DNA of 64,000 nt, taken from Portulaca oleracea. Its lineage: Eukaryota; Streptophyta; Magnoliopsida; Caryophyllales; Portulacaceae. Under the pieces are notes generated by a model, which was not told the origin of the DNA, ran no database searches, and saw nothing but the letters and a program-made list of their open reading frames with translations. Location of the stretch: the NCBI GenBank assembly GCA_029582165.1, contig CM055887.1, forward strand, positions 15,423,190 to 15,487,189, written 5' to 3'. Of this stretch, positions 23,321 through 35,368 are shown one piece after another. The number at the start of each line of letters is the position of its first letter. Within the stretch, counting starts at the first letter, position 1. A program made the translations under genes and the position numbers.

Positions 23321-24050
23321 ACATGTGGACTGATGTTAATCTCCATAGCTTTGAGATGGTCGCAATCATGGAGAAAGATGAAGCAAACTTATTCTAACCC
23401 CCAAGTTCATTCCATCATGAAAAACAAGGGTACTTCCCAGGAGCATCTTTAGGGAAAAGCTCGAACAAGCTGGCACCGATTTTCAAAACTCTCAAGCACT
23501 CTAGTTATTTCAGTTTTGGCTATCAGCCTACTAATGAAATGGTCGACCGGACCAAGGCTTTGTTGTCTAGTAAAGATATCAGGAGAACCCTCCAACACTC
23601 CTTGAAACCAAGCCTTACCCACTGACTTTGAATGGGCAATTCTTAAGGCAAGGTGATGACTTTCCGTGGTGCTTCCTGGAGCCATATGCTATGATAAGGA
23701 GCAGGGTGTCCAAGTTGCTAAATTGGAGATCTCCAATGACTGCAAAACCCCGATGGAGGAGGAAGACTTTGCTATCGTCCCTAAGCCCGATGAGTAACCA
23801 CCAGTTGAGTGGACTCATCTTCCAAGAAGCCATATTTTTGGTCTGTTATTTGGCCAAGAGCAAAAGACGGGGAAATAGGTTGATCCTCTAGTCACTGTGT
23901 TATCCAACCCAAAGTTCGACCCAAGCAAGATGATTGGCACTATTGGGGATTATCGTGAATTTACACGGGTCGATTACGATGAGAACAAATTAATGGAGTC
24001 TTCAAATCCCGTCCAAGTCAAGTGTTAGTGGGTTTGTCATCGAGTCTAGA

Positions 24051-24350
24051 TTGATTAGGGCTAGCTCTAAGTATGATGTCTTTGCACTTTCTAATGCATT
24101 CAATAAAGTGAACATTGAGTCTCACTTCCTTCCCCTAAACTATTATTCCACTAACTATGAATTTGATGTTGAACCTTTAAAAGACTTTAATAAATTAACG
24201 CAATCTACGAATGTGGGCAAAAATTGGGTGGTTGAGGTTGAAAAGACAATCACCGTCAACGTTGGAACACCTGCAACTCCTCGGGAATTGATAATCGGCA
24301 AATCATTAACCTCTGAGGAGCAATAGGAGTTCTCTGAGGTTATGAGAGAA
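24051..24350 (+). pseudogene. Tat/Ogre RT N-terminal stub, interrupted
   Basis: The frame ends with VNVGTPATPRELIIGKSLTS, a stop, then EFSEVMREF. This matches the conserved lead-in to Tat/Ogre RT (INLGTxxxPxEVxIGxxLxxEE). It then meets the (TA)n tract at 24352 and the LINE. The remaining RT is not found beyond the LINE block. Confidence 0.55.
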
Positions 24351-24351
24351 T

Positions 24352-24363
24352 TCATATATATAT

Positions 24364-24395
<32 letters not shown>
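24352..24395. repeat. (TA)n tract at the 3' end of the LINE
   Basis: About 44 bases of TA dinucleotides with one G interruption. It adjoins the LINE 3' end at TTGCAAAAACGG and may be the LINE's own simple-repeat tail instead of a poly(A). Confidence 0.85.
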
Positions 24396-24397
<2 letters not shown>

Positions 24398-24699
24398 CAA
24401 AAACGGATAGTAATTCCATTGACAAAACAGGGAGAAATCCAAATACAAAGTTGAGCACGAAGGCAACAACACAAAACAAAACAGCACCAAGAATGAATCA
24501 AACCACCAACTAAGAGAATCTTAGTTTAACATCATTGCAAATAATATTAATCAAAACCCAATCTTCCCTAGATTGGTTGTTATGGAGATGACAGTTCTTC
24601 TCATGCTAAATATGATAAACGATTCCCGAAAAGATCAAAGCCAGCTTGCATCTTTGTTGAGACCGAGTAGCAAGCCGAATTCTCCAATCTTCCAAATCA

Positions 24700-27600
24700 A
24701 TATTAAACTGATAGAAAGATGAGAAAACAGCAGAAGCAACCTGGATGGAGAAGGAGCAATTGAAGAAAAGATGGTCATGGATTCAAAATTGTTATCACAC
24801 AAGCATCATTGGTTGACCCAAGGAATACCATGAAGTTGTATTCTGTCTTAAGTCACCAGTCTTCTCAACATAAGCATCCAGAAGGTGAAGGCGAATTTAG
24901 GGATACACCATTTATGCTATACAAGAGAATGCCAAGCAACAATCTCATTATGATTCTTCAAAACATATACCCCTACTGAAACGAATACTGGTTGCCCTCC
25001 TCATTTAGCTTCGAAAAATGCTCAAATAACTCATCTCGAATCCTCAGAAGACGTTTTCAGTACCAACTAACGTTCTGTTTGACTTAACACTCCCAGATAC
25101 TTTGTCTTTTAAGAAAGATATGATGAACCCATCTTACCCACAAAGACTCCTTCTCCATCATAATTTGCCAAATAAGACTCCCCAAAGCAGCTTTGTTCTG
25201 GGAATGTGCATCCCGGATGTTTAAACCCCCTTCCTTTTTTGCAAGACATTGGGACCAAGAAATAGGAGGAACTTTTTTACCTCCCCAAAGAAAAGATCGA
25301 CAAACCTTAATGATATCATCTATAATGCTCGATGGTAAGATGAAAATTTGTCCCCAATATGTGTGTAGAGCCATCAAGACACTATTCACTAATTGTACTC
25401 TTCCAGCATAAGATAATTTCTTCACAGCCCAACCATTCAATCTTTTGGTCATGCTCTCAAGAAGAAGAGCACAATCATGGCGGTTTAGCCTAGTTGGCTT
25501 AACCGGCACACCTAAATACTTAAAAGGTAAATGGCCTCTTCGAAAACCAGTCTCCAACAGGATTGAATTAATCACATCTTCTTCCATTCCCGCAAAAGTA
25601 ATATCTGATTTACTCTTATTAGGGAGAAGCCCAGAACAATCAGAGAAATGATTTAAAGCAGATAGAAGAATATTGATACTCACAGGATCACCATGGCAGA
25701 ATAGTAGCAAATTATCCGCGAAACATAAGTGAGTAAGAGACAGTGACTTACAAAATTGATGATATTTGAAGTCATCAAATAAAGAAGCCTCTTTTATAGC
25801 CCGACCCAGATAATCCATGACGAGGACAAATAGGAGTGGGGAGATTGGGTCACCTTGTCTGAGCCCACGACCACTTTTGAAAAAACCAAAGGTGCCACCA
25901 TTTAGAGATATTGAGAAAGAAGTCGTGGATACACAAGTCATCACCCAATTGACAAATTGAATAGGAAAATTGAGAGCAAGAAGTAAATTTTCCAAACAGA
26001 CCCAATCCACCGTATCGTAAGCCTTTTGGATATCAACTTTAATCATACAGCTCGGCTTCACAATCTTCCTATTATAGAATCTGACCAGATCTACGGCAAT
26101 GAAAATATTATGGAGAATAGAACGTCCAACCACAAAAGCAGATTGTTCATCACTCACAAGAAATGATAAAACAGATCTCAGACGCAAGCATAGAATTTTG
26201 GTGATCACTTTGTATATAATATTGCAACAAGAAATTGGCCTCAAGTCACTGACTTTTTCTGGGTTAATGATTTTCGGAACCAAAGTAAGAAGAGTAGAGT
26301 TTACCTCCTTCAATAAAGATCTTGATATAAAGAAATCCTTCACAGCCTTTATAACATCCGAAGCAATAATATTCCATTCCTTCTTGTAGAATGTAGCATT
26401 ATAACCATCAGGACCAGGGCTACGTTTGCCATCCATAACAAAAATAAATGTCATGTATTTCCTTATCCGTGACCGGATCCATTAACAGATCAACATGATC
26501 ACCAGATAATACATTTCCATGATGAATCGTGGACCATTTTACCTTCCCCTAACATTCCTTTTTGCCAAAGAACGAATTATAATGATTCGCAACAAAATTA
26601 CCAATCTCCATATCAGAATTGAGATAATTCCCATCATGGTCAGTCAAATAGAGAATTTTATTTTGACAAACATGGGATTTCATCATAGAATAAAATACAG
26701 CAGAATTAGAGTCACCTTTCTTGATCCATTCCGCTTCTGTTCTCTGTTTTAGAAGTTTAGTAGCTGCTCTGAGAGAAGAGAAGTACTTCTTTTTGGCTTC
26801 AACCTCCAAATCAAATAAGCTACTGTCCTTTGGATTCAGAGAGATGCGACCCTGAATATCAGTCAACTCATGATAATCTTCCTGAGCTTGAAAGAAAATA
26901 TTACCAAACTTTCATCTGTGGAGATCAGAAAGAGGTTTTTTCAATCTCATAAGCTTCTGGCAAAGACTATACATTAGTGTGCCATCAACTTTTTGCTTCC
27001 AGTTGTCTCTTACCAAAGGTAGAAATTCATCATTCAAGGTCCACATATTACAGAATTTGAATCTTCTGCTGAAATTATGACTTCTCTCCTTTAATACAAC
27101 TTCCAACGGTGAATGATCCGATATCCCAGGAGGGTGAACCATATAAAAACAGTCCCCAAACATAGCAATCCCATCATCATTTATAAGAGCTCTATCAATG
27201 CATGATGACATAGTCCTATTATGCCAAGTATACTGAGGACCCATTCTTTTAACTTCAAAGATTTGATTCTCAAGCAAGAACTCCTGGAAATTCGCTACCT
27301 CCTCAGCAGAGACATCTAACCCTCCAATCCTATCTTCGAAGTGAAGAACATGATTAAAATCTCCAACAATGAGCCAGGGATCATTACACTGATGAGCTAT
27401 ATCAGATAGGATAGACCACAATATCTTCCTTTGACCAATGTCATTATCACCATAGATGAAGGATACAAGAAAAGATATGTCACCTTGAATAATCCGACAA
27501 CGAATAATCTGCCTGTGTAAAACTAAGCATGTTACAGAAATAACAGATTGTCTCCATAAAACCCATATTCTGCTTCTAATGTCATTTAGTTGCATTAGTG

Positions 27601-27869
27601 ATCATCTCCCAGTGACTACCCAGATTTTGCTTAATCTCCTCACAACTATTAAGAGAGACCTTGGTTTCAAGTAAGCCAACCAAAGGAAAATTATTATGAA
27701 GAAGGAAATGCTTAACTCCTTGTTTTCGAGGTCTATTTAGACCTCTCACATTCCACACCACAAAGTTATCCATTTGCTCGAATAAGAGAAGTGCGAGGAT
27801 CAGGTCTCTCAGCCTCAACCACACCTTCAGAGATTGTAGGCAAAGAAACTTGTAACGTTCCAAACACAA
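24700..27869 (-). pseudogene. LINE ORF2: endonuclease and reverse transcriptase
   Basis: The AP endonuclease starts at about 27770 (MDNFVVWNVRGLNRPRKQG) and continues in another frame from 27595 (PWLIVGDFNHVLHFEDRIGG, then GISDHSPL, the catalytic SDH site). RT is at 26454-25084 (SPGPDGYNATFYKKEW, LRPISCCNIIYKVITKIL, GRGLRQGDPISPLLFVLVMD). The active-site motif reads FADN instead of FADD, so a catalytic aspartate is replaced. A zf-RVT-like tail continues in broken frames to about 24700. The protein would nick target DNA and reverse-transcribe the LINE RNA. The FADN change and the shifts make it non-functional. Confidence 0.88.
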
Positions 27870-28949
27870 AAGAGTTAGTTCTGGAATTGCTAGCGATCCC
27901 CCTTTTAGGCACTTGAGAAGTCATCACAGGTTGTTCACTCCGAGCAGTCTCTTTACGAACCCATTTCTGCTTGCCCTTCCTTTTACATTGATGTATCGAG
28001 TGTCCAAACATATTACAATCAGAGCATTTAACTGGTTTCCACTCATATTCAACCTTTTGAACATAGGCAAAGCAAACTTCATCAACCAAAGGAATAGTCT
28101 CCGGAAACGAACTATTGATGTCAATGTTGACCAAAATTCGAGCAAATTTCATGAGTGTTTTCTCCTGTGTGAACAAGTAAGCTTCTAGAGGTTCTCCAAT
28201 CATACTTCCAATCTTACTTAGGCCAGATTGACTCCAATATTTTCAATTAAGATCTCTCAATTTTACCCAAATTGAAACCTTCACAACATCATCAGGTTCA
28301 GTGGATTGACCTAATGACCACGGTTTCAAAATGACTGGCTTTTTGTCAAAATAAGCAACTCGTCTAGACAGAACATTGTCCCTGTCTTCTATAGATGAGA
28401 ACCTCAAAATAAAAGCACCAGACGGTTGCCAAAGAATTCTATCCAGCCCTTTCTCCTCCCCCCCCCCCCCCCCACATACACATAGCAAATCTCTCCATCA
28501 CAGCAAGAGGAGGATTAGCTCCCAGAACAAAAGCAAGAATGGAACAAGGCCAATAGTTTACCTCCGAGTCAATATCCTCCATTGTAAATTGATGAGTAGC
28601 AACTCTATTTATTTCCACTGGAGACACATAAAACAACTTCAACGGGTTTTTAAGAGGAATATCCAGATCCTTAACCACTTCCTTCTCCGATTCAACAGCA
28701 ATCGATTCCGAATCATGCGAAGATATCGGTGCTGAAGGTATATCGTCCCCTAATTCATGGCTTCTCAGGTTCATCTGAACAGGAGCAGGCGTGATAGTCT
28801 CCGGAAAACAGGTTTCCTCAACAAAACAGTTACCACAAGATAGTCCTCTATCTGAGGATTGCAGATTTTGCATAATCGGCACCGGAGAAACGTCCGGCCG
28901 ATCAATATTCCGAGATTTTCTGGCGGCCTTTTTTCCGCGATCGCCCCAT
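27766..28949 (-). pseudogene. LINE ORF1: DUF4283 and zinc-knuckle RNA-binding protein
   Basis: A probable ATG lies at 28949 (MGRSRKKGRQK). The DUF4283 core reads LAFVLGANPPLAVMERFAMC in one frame and, after a run of 15 C on the + strand (about 28460-28474), ILWQPSGAFILRFSSIEDRD, FDKKPVILKPW in another. The homopolymer run therefore marks a frameshift. The zinc knuckle WKPVKCSDCNMFGHSIHQC is at about 28040-27980. The protein would coat LINE RNA. It overlaps ORF2 slightly, as is common for plant L1s. Confidence 0.83.
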
Positions 28950-28981
28950 CGGCAATACTCTAGGGCTTAGACATAAGTGCG

Positions 28982-28988
28982 TATATAT

Positions 28989-29024
<36 letters not shown>
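28982..29024. repeat. (TA)n tract between two LINE copies
   Basis: TA-rich run of about 43 bases between the 5' end of the long LINE and the T-run that forms the tail of the short LINE. Confidence 0.85.
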
Positions 29025-29029
<5 letters not shown>

Positions 29030-29437
29030 TTTTGCAAGAAATGCAACTTACAATATTAAGGACAAAACTGAGCAGTACAAGCAGGTGAAGGGTAGGGCAG
29101 GAGCCCAGGCCCTAATACATGTTTAACACAATGTTTCTTATACTAGAATATCTTTTCCTATTTTTTGACAAAATAAGCACCCTATTTCTCACATCCTCTA
29201 TCATTCTTTGCTGGATCACATCCCTTGGGATCGGGCTCTTCTGATGGGCTCTGTTATTCCGATCCCACCAGGTATGGTATATATATGCGCTAAAGATTGC
29301 TCCCTTCAGGTGCCTCATCTCCTTTGGCCCTCCTGATTTGAGATGGATTCAACCCACTCGTTGATCGTGGCGAGGGGCCCTTGCATTCCGAGGTAAGTGC
29401 CGATAGCATCAAGCACTGAGGAAGTTTGGGCGCACTC
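29025..29437 (-). mobile_element. 5'-truncated LINE fragment
   Basis: The minus strand encodes the extreme C-terminus of an L1 ORF2: ATINEWVESISNQEG, then IYHTWWDRNNRAHQKSPIP to the stop at 29112. The 3' end reads TTGCAAAAAAAA followed by TA repeats. Only about 0.4 kb is present, typical of 5' truncation. It belongs to a family related to, but not identical with, the long LINE. Confidence 0.75.
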
Positions 29438-29438
29438 A

Positions 29439-29460
29439 GTATATATATATATATATATAT
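29439..29460. repeat. (TA)n microsatellite
   Basis: Short TA run on the 5' side of the truncated LINE. Together with 28982-29024 it suggests insertion within or next to TA repeats. Confidence 0.8.
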
Positions 29461-30800
29461 TGGGTACAAAGGTGAGGATCGTAATATGTAAGTTTCAATG
29501 AAGGCATTTTTGGCATACTATAATTGGTGATGTTTACCTTTTTTTAAAAGAAAAGTCATTATATACACATTAATTACTAATGTGAGTTATTACTACCAAC
29601 AATTAAATAATTAATATTAGATAATTATAAAAAAACAATTTTAGACACTAAAAAATCAAAATATTGTCAAAAATTAAAATAAATTAAGTTGATTATTTTT
29701 GTTTGGTCAAATTAATTAATTTAATTTATTTAAGTGAAATTGGCTCAAGCTGACCATCAAGTCATGGCTTGAACATTGTTAAAAATTCTTTAATTAAGGT
29801 CATGTTCGGTAAAATTAGTGTTTTGGATAGCGGATAGCGATTTTAGTAGCGGATACCGCGCGGATGACTTTTCAAATGAGAATTGTATTTGGTAAATTTA
29901 GCAGTTCAATTAACAGATTAATGTGAATTGACATAAAAGACTATCAATAATTTCCAAAGATAAAATTTACAAAGGGTATTTTTTGACCGAAAAATATGAA
30001 ACGCTACTCCAAACACTAAACATTAATTTTATTAGCGTTTCACAAAACGCTCCTTAAAACGTTAAACGCTCTTCAAAACGATAGCTTACGGAACGCTAAT
30101 ATTTATGCAATTAGAGTTATGACTTGGTCAAGAGACGTTAAATGCTACCCCAAATGCTATTGCCGAACACAGCCTAAGGCTTTCTGTTTTTCGATTATGA
30201 TAGATATTACATTGTTAAAAATTCCATCATCTTGTTCTTTTTCAAACATATCTTAAAATTCTTGTAAATTAAGATTTTAAAGACTCACCAGTCACCACAT
30301 CCACTTTCAATTTTGAAATATTCTTCTAAATCTTCTTTAACAAACTTGATCTAAATAGAAGGCAATGTAAATGGAGCTTTTGTTTTGTTAATTTCGGAAT
30401 GATATTTATGCTTAAATGCAATACTAGTATTACTAGGTTGTTGCATGTTTTATGTCTAACTTCGTTTAACAATTTTAAATGAAAAACACTCACTTTATTT
30501 TGATGATTCCTTGAAAATGTTTTATCTAAGTTCTGAGAACCTTAAAATCTTATCAATTATTTGACTGATGACAACAATGGATTATATGAGAATTCGTTAG
30601 ATAAGACAATTTGGTCTGGTCAATAGTTTTTAATCAACCATTAATTATATAGTTATAACTAGCAAAAATTATTGATATGAAGCTCTTATTCAAAGTGACA
30701 GAATATCTCTTTCGCTACTAAAAGCATTAATTAATAGTGTTTAATCTCAAGCTCACACCTACCACCTAACTTCTGGCTCCCCACATTTAATTCATTTCTG
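29461..30800. other. AT-rich intergenic DNA containing one MITE
   Basis: No ORF with recognisable similarity. Apart from the MITE at 29798-30174, I see only AT-rich sequence. Confidence 0.6.
29798..30174. mobile_element. hAT-like MITE
   Basis: Left end GGTCATGTTCGGTAA and right end TTGCCGAACACAGCC form an imperfect terminal inverted repeat (GTTCGG/CCGAAC plus neighbouring bases). Subterminal AACGCT and AGCGGA motifs are repeated in both orientations (for example 30000-30100). No coding capacity. A clean 8-bp target duplication is not visible (AATTAAGG versus CCTAAGGC at best). Confidence 0.5.
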
Positions 30801-31496
30801 CCAGTGCCGGTGATGGTCGCTTGAAGGCTGCCGCCAGCACTGTCGTCGTCCGATCTACTCTTTCCTATAAACGGTTTTCCCTTTTAGGAGGTTAGTAGTT
30901 ATTTTTCAGGTAGTTTGTATCCAGTTTATGGGGTCGTGCTGGCGGGTTGTGGTGGTTCTGGCGCCTTTCTCTGGTGTCTGAAGAAAAGGGATGTGCCGAG
31001 GGGCAGGGCGGCATCGTTTGGGATAGCTATGCAACATTTTCTGAACCTGAGTGGAGGCGGTCAATAATCTCGTCGAAGCTCATTGCCGGACCAGCCGTTG
31101 GTCACCAAGGGATCCTTGAGTTCTTTGGTGGAGTTGCAAATGAGGGATTTTTCCGGTGAAAGAAGCCATCGCCGAGAACGCTTGGCCTATTCAATCCAAA
31201 GTGCTACAACATAGCAGTCTCAGGTGCTCTTTCGGCTTGCCTTTGTTCCTTGTTGCTCGTTTGGCAGATTGTCTGTAGTGTGTTGCCTAGTAGTTGGGGG
31301 TCTTGATTGGTAGTATTGGATGTTCTCTTGCGTAAGTAGTTTGGGGTAGGAGTTGGCTTCCCACTTTTCGTTTTTAAAGGGGTGTGTTTTAGTTGTGGTT
31401 GGTGTTCGCTGTGTGGAGTTCACAATTATAGTTAGTTGATGGAAGCCTTTGTATTTTGTCACATAAAGCAGTATAGTCAACCTCGTGTTCCTACTT
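30801..31496 (+). other. Possible 5' region of the TPR gene relic
   Basis: Higher GC than its surroundings, with a + frame 30947-31159 of no recognised family. It could be leader or upstream exon sequence of the TPR relic that starts at 31497, but no splice link can be shown. Confidence 0.3.
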
Positions 31497-33194
31497 ATGG
31501 CGGATGATATTGATGAGGAAGCCCTTCAGATTGTGGCTTCCATGCCACATTCTAGACATGGATGCCATTTTCAAAGGGATTGATTTTAAAGAAGAAGGAA
31601 ACAAGCTTTTCAAGAAGAAGGAATTCGAAGAAGCAGCCTTGGTTTATGATAGAGCCTTTCAAGTCCTCGGTGCAGGGAAACCTTTGTGTGAAGATGATGC
31701 TAGTTTGATGGTGGAAGTGGGTACCTCGCTTAGCTTGAATCTTGCGGCATGTAGTTTGAAGTTAGGAGCTTTTAATCAAACCCTCACCTTCTGTCAAAGT
31801 GTACTTGCGGCATGTAGTTTGAATCTTGCGGCATGTAGTTTGAGTTTGACCTTTTGAATGTTAAGGCCTATTTTCGACGAGCTACAGCCTTGGTGAAGCT
31901 CGATCGCATGGAAGAAGCCATTAAAAATCTGGAACGGGCAATGGAGTTAGACCCGGAAAATAAAGAGGTGTATAAGGAGCTTTAAAAGGTCAAGAAGAAC
32001 TTGCATAGGAAGTCGTCAAAAACAAATTTGAAGGTGGAGGAAGACTCAAAGGAGGGAGGGAGAAGTAATGAGGAAGACAAGGAGGGGTATTTTGTTAACA
32101 ATAGAGGCACAAGTGACAAGGAAAAGAGGGTTGAATGCCCAAGAAGCGTGTTCAAGGAACCCATTACCAAGAGGACTCGTGATCCTATGGAATTCGATGA
32201 AATTGCCCAGTTTAAAGACCTAAGGAAAGGAGATGAGATGGATGGAGGCCCAAAGGTTGTTGGGATGCAGTCAGTTGAGGCTCAAGGAAACAGAAATGAG
32301 AGAAGGGAGGAGAATCGTGTGGGAGAAGGGGTGGCTGACAATCCCACCACCCAGGGATCTTTAGGTCCCTCTCAGTCTGGCAACTCTCCTATTGTTGCAT
32401 TTCAAGAAATCAAGACAAGCGTGGAGGATATGGCTAGTTGTAGCTCTATGAAATCTCTGGCGAACGCCCCGTCTTTGGAAGGCGTTATCAAAAAAGACAA
32501 GTCAAGGCTCAAGTTCTCTAAACGACAAGATGGCCAAAGCTTGTCCTTGAGCGTTGAAGCCTACGAAAGACTACTCAAAGGAAATCTTTTCGAAGATTTT
32601 GACCCTCTCAGTTTGACTTATATGCAAGTCAAAGTCAAAGTAAAACCGGAAATGTCACCATCACAGAATAGTGCCAAGCCTAGTGTAGTTCAAAATCTAG
32701 ACTTTGGGGAGAAGGAATGTGGCATGGACGAAAGTAGGAGTGTCATACCAATTCCTGATGCTTTAGAGTTTGCAATTGGCTGCAGAATTGCTTTAAGGGT
32801 GAACAAGATTCTCGATAAGCATCGCCCGTTACCACGAATTCGCAAAAGTGGCAAGATTCTCCTTTCAGGTAAGACTAGCTTTTGGTGCAGGAAATGGGAT
32901 AGGATGATCCATAACTGTAACAATCTTGGGAAGAAATCTACCTACTCGCACCGGCAGGAGGGTAAGAAGGTTGTCAAGTGGAAGAGGTTTGCAACGAGAT
33001 ATGTACAAGTTCACAGGTAGGACTTGAGTAACAGAAAGAGGAAGGCTAACTTGGGAACAGTGGCTAAGGACCAGTCCTATGTCAACAAGAAGTTCAAACC
33101 AGCAATTTGCATGGGCTTCCAGTTTGATGTTGTGAGGAAGATGGATAGACAGGTGGTGGATCCTGCTCACAGGTTGGCGAAACAATCCAATTGA
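31497..33194 (+). pseudogene. TPR-domain co-chaperone-like gene relic with an unrecognised lysine-rich C-terminal part
   Basis: ATG at 31497 (MADDIDEEALQIVASMPHS). One frame change near 31556 leads into a TPR region: EEGNKLFKKKEFEEAALVYD, then, after a small local duplication of CTTGCGGCATGTAGTTTGA (31738, 31804 and 31828), a third TPR AYFRRATALVKLDRMEEAIK ... LERAMELDPENKEVYKEL. This three-TPR layout is like that of FKBP-type immunophilins and other Hsp90 co-chaperones. A TAA follows at 31983-31985. The same frame then stays open to 33018 and, past one TAG, to 33194. This 400-residue part is Lys/Glu/Ser-rich and I do not recognise it. No introns are visible, which fits a retrocopy or a decayed single-exon gene. 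Confidence 0.6.
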
Positions 33195-34919
33195 GGGAGA
33201 TCATGGTTCCTACGGTTACCAGCACCTGATTTCTTTTTTAGTTGTCTTGTTTAAATTAGTATCTAGTATTGTATGTTGTTTCTGTTTTTGTGCTGTCGCT
33301 TTGGGGGAAAAAAGTATTAATTGATACATGCACGAAATTTAATTCTTTTGAACAGAAGTTTCATTTTATTCAGTTTCAGTGTTGTTTTTAAACAGAAGCA
33401 TTGATTGACAGAATATTCTTTCTGCATTTAAAACATGATTTTTGTGTTATTTTTATCAATTTCAAGGGTTGTTCATGTTGTGTTGAAAGTCAACAAATGA
33501 CTAATCTTCTTGCTCGAACTTGTACGTTGATGATTTCTGGATTTGCATCGCTCGAGATTCAATATGAGGTTGCATCTAATAGCAAATGTTAATAGTAGAT
33601 ATGAACATCTAATCAAAGCTTCACGGTTTGGAGGGAATATTGAAAATAAGATGTCAGTTTTAGAATGCTTTATAGAGAGGTTAATGTATTGAATTTGATC
33701 ATAGTTCATGCCTACCACATGAACATTTTCAAGAATTATGTGTGATTCCTAATCGTTATTGGATGAGATTTTTTCTCTCCTCTCTCCTCACTCCTCTCTC
33801 CTCTCTCTTTGTTTCACAAATCACACTGGTATATGCTTCCCCAAAAAATGCGTCTGTTTCTATCTCTTCCCCCCCTCCTCTCATAGCCGAAAATCCGGAA
33901 ATGACCCCCACGTTTCCCTGTTCTCTATCCAACCGACTCCCCATATTCACCTATATATCTTCCTCAACCCAACTTCTACTTCCCTCTCTGTGTAGAAGTG
34001 GTCAGCGTTGGGCGACAAGTAGCACCCAATGGTTCGTTCACATTCACAGTAACAACTTCTACTTCCTTAACGTTACCACTGTAGGATGTCGGGTAAGATT
34101 CACACGGTAAAACCCTTTCTATCCTCCCTCTGCTCCTTCACATTCATAATAAGAAGTGGAGATTGGAGAGAATCGGCGCTGTGATTTTGAAGCGATTTAG
34201 GAGGAGTTTTGTCGTTGTTGCTGGATCGTTCAAGATTAGTTGAGATTTTGGAAAGCACCGGAGCAGAGTATTCACTTTTTTGGGGTTTTCGGATAGATTT
34301 TCTTTCTGTTTTTGTGTTTCTAGTGTTCTTTTTTGTGTTGATTTGAATGTTTGTAAAACAGAAAATTAAAACCCAAAAAAAAGAGAGAACCAAATTACAT
34401 GTTCCTGCCACTTTTCTATCTCTCTACATTCTGTTTTGGTATTTCCAGTGTTGTGTTTTGGTGGGACATCACAATTAGTTAGGTTAGTTGTAATGCGGTG
34501 TTTTACTGGTGGATGACACAAAAATGGGTAAAATGGCGTTTGGGTTGCAATCCAATATGTATTCCTTGTTAACAATACAAAAGTCTTCATTCTCTCTCTT
34601 CCCCTATTTTTCACTTCCCAACACCCAAATATATTATATATGCAGATGCAGAACAATCAAATATATACATATGCAGACAATCAAATTGGCTGGAGCAAGG
34701 TGACTAACCATCAAGTCGAAGCACCTTATAACAATCCAAATTTTCTTAATGTTTTAATCCCTCTTTTATCATTAATTGTGATACCGACATGGCCAAGACC
34801 ACAAGCAAGCTTCATTATTGTTTAAGTTTAAAGTGTTAATTGTTTTTGAAGATAGTAATTAATTAATATCACATTGACAAAAATTATTTTAATTATTGTT
34901 GGCTGTTGAGTAATTAATT
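33195..34919. other. Intergenic DNA with a pyrimidine-rich, leader-like segment
   Basis: 33760-34110 is pyrimidine-rich on the + strand (CTCTCCTCTCTC), like a plant 5' UTR. It ends in a short open segment at 34087 (ATGTCGGGTAAGATTCACACG) followed by GTAAAA, which could be a first exon and splice donor. No downstream exon is found, so this is at most a gene fragment. The rest is AT-rich with no recognised feature. Confidence 0.35.
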
Positions 34920-35136
34920 TATTATCTGTGTCTCAAAATGTTTGTCCTTTGACTAAATTTTGACCAATTATTACTCATAAATTATAATGATTTACAATAT
35001 AAAAATATCGCCATTGTAATTTTTAGAAAAATATATTTCTAATGGCGCTAATTTCATATTTTAACTCATTATAATTTATGAGTAACTAACGATTAAAATT
35101 TAGTCAAAAGACAAATATTTTGGGACGGAACTAGTA
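34920..35136. mobile_element. Stowaway-type MITE
   Basis: TA target duplication at both ends. The right end read inward is CTAGTTCCGTCCCA AAATATTTGTC and the left is TTATCTGTGTCTCA AAATGTTTGTC. These are diverged forms of the Stowaway terminus CTCCCTCCGTCCCA. The two halves are complementary over most of the 217 bp and fold into a hairpin (TAATGGCG arms near 35040 and 35010). Confidence 0.82.
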
Positions 35137-35146
35137 TATAATAATG

Positions 35147-35151
<5 letters not shown>

Positions 35152-35214
<63 letters not shown>

Positions 35215-35215
35215 T
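35152..35215. repeat. (TA)n microsatellite
   Basis: About 64 bases of TA with one G interruption, just outside the Stowaway MITE. Confidence 0.9.
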
Positions 35216-35231
35216 TTGTTCATATGCTTAG

Positions 35232-35368
35232 GCACCGTTCTTTTGTGCGTTGCGTTGCGATATTTACGGTAGATTGCGGTAAGTTATAGTGGAAATAGTA
35301 AAAAGATAATGGTAGGTTGCGGTAGATTGCGTTGCAGTTAGTTGCGTTAACGCACAAAAGAACGGTGC
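35232..35368. mobile_element. 137-bp MITE with 20-bp perfect TIRs
   Basis: GCACCGTTCTTTTGTGCGTT at 35232-35251 is repeated as its perfect complement at 35349-35368. The interior holds GGTAGATTGCG twice. The size, the TIR and the GTTGCG subterminal repeats resemble hAT-type MITEs. The flanking 8-mers do not match, so the target duplication is lost or the ends are misplaced. Confidence 0.75.

Larger units (their letters stand above)
19108..24350 (+). mobile_element. Decayed Tat/Ogre-lineage element, 5' part
   Basis: A PBS-like TGGCAACTCCACTGG at 19559 is followed by a 1.5 kb non-coding leader, gag (about 21060-22490), a protease region (about 22600-23320) and the first residues of RT (to about 24345). 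There the sequence runs into a (TA)n tract and a LINE. Stops and frame changes are frequent, so the copy is old. RT core, RNase H, integrase and 3' LTR are not found. Confidence 0.72.
24396..28979 (-). mobile_element. Nearly full-length L1-type LINE
   Basis: Minus strand, about 4.6 kb: ORF1 with a DUF4283 domain and zinc knuckle, then ORF2 with AP endonuclease, RT and a C-terminal region. It ends TTGCAA followed by (TA)n. A 5' segment is present up to the predicted ORF1 ATG at 28949. Frame breaks in both ORFs show that it is inactive. Confidence 0.87.

Noticed and set aside
28439..28882. Glycine-rich ORF near a C homopolymer
   Set aside because: It is the LINE ORF1 read through a 15-base homopolymer frameshift.
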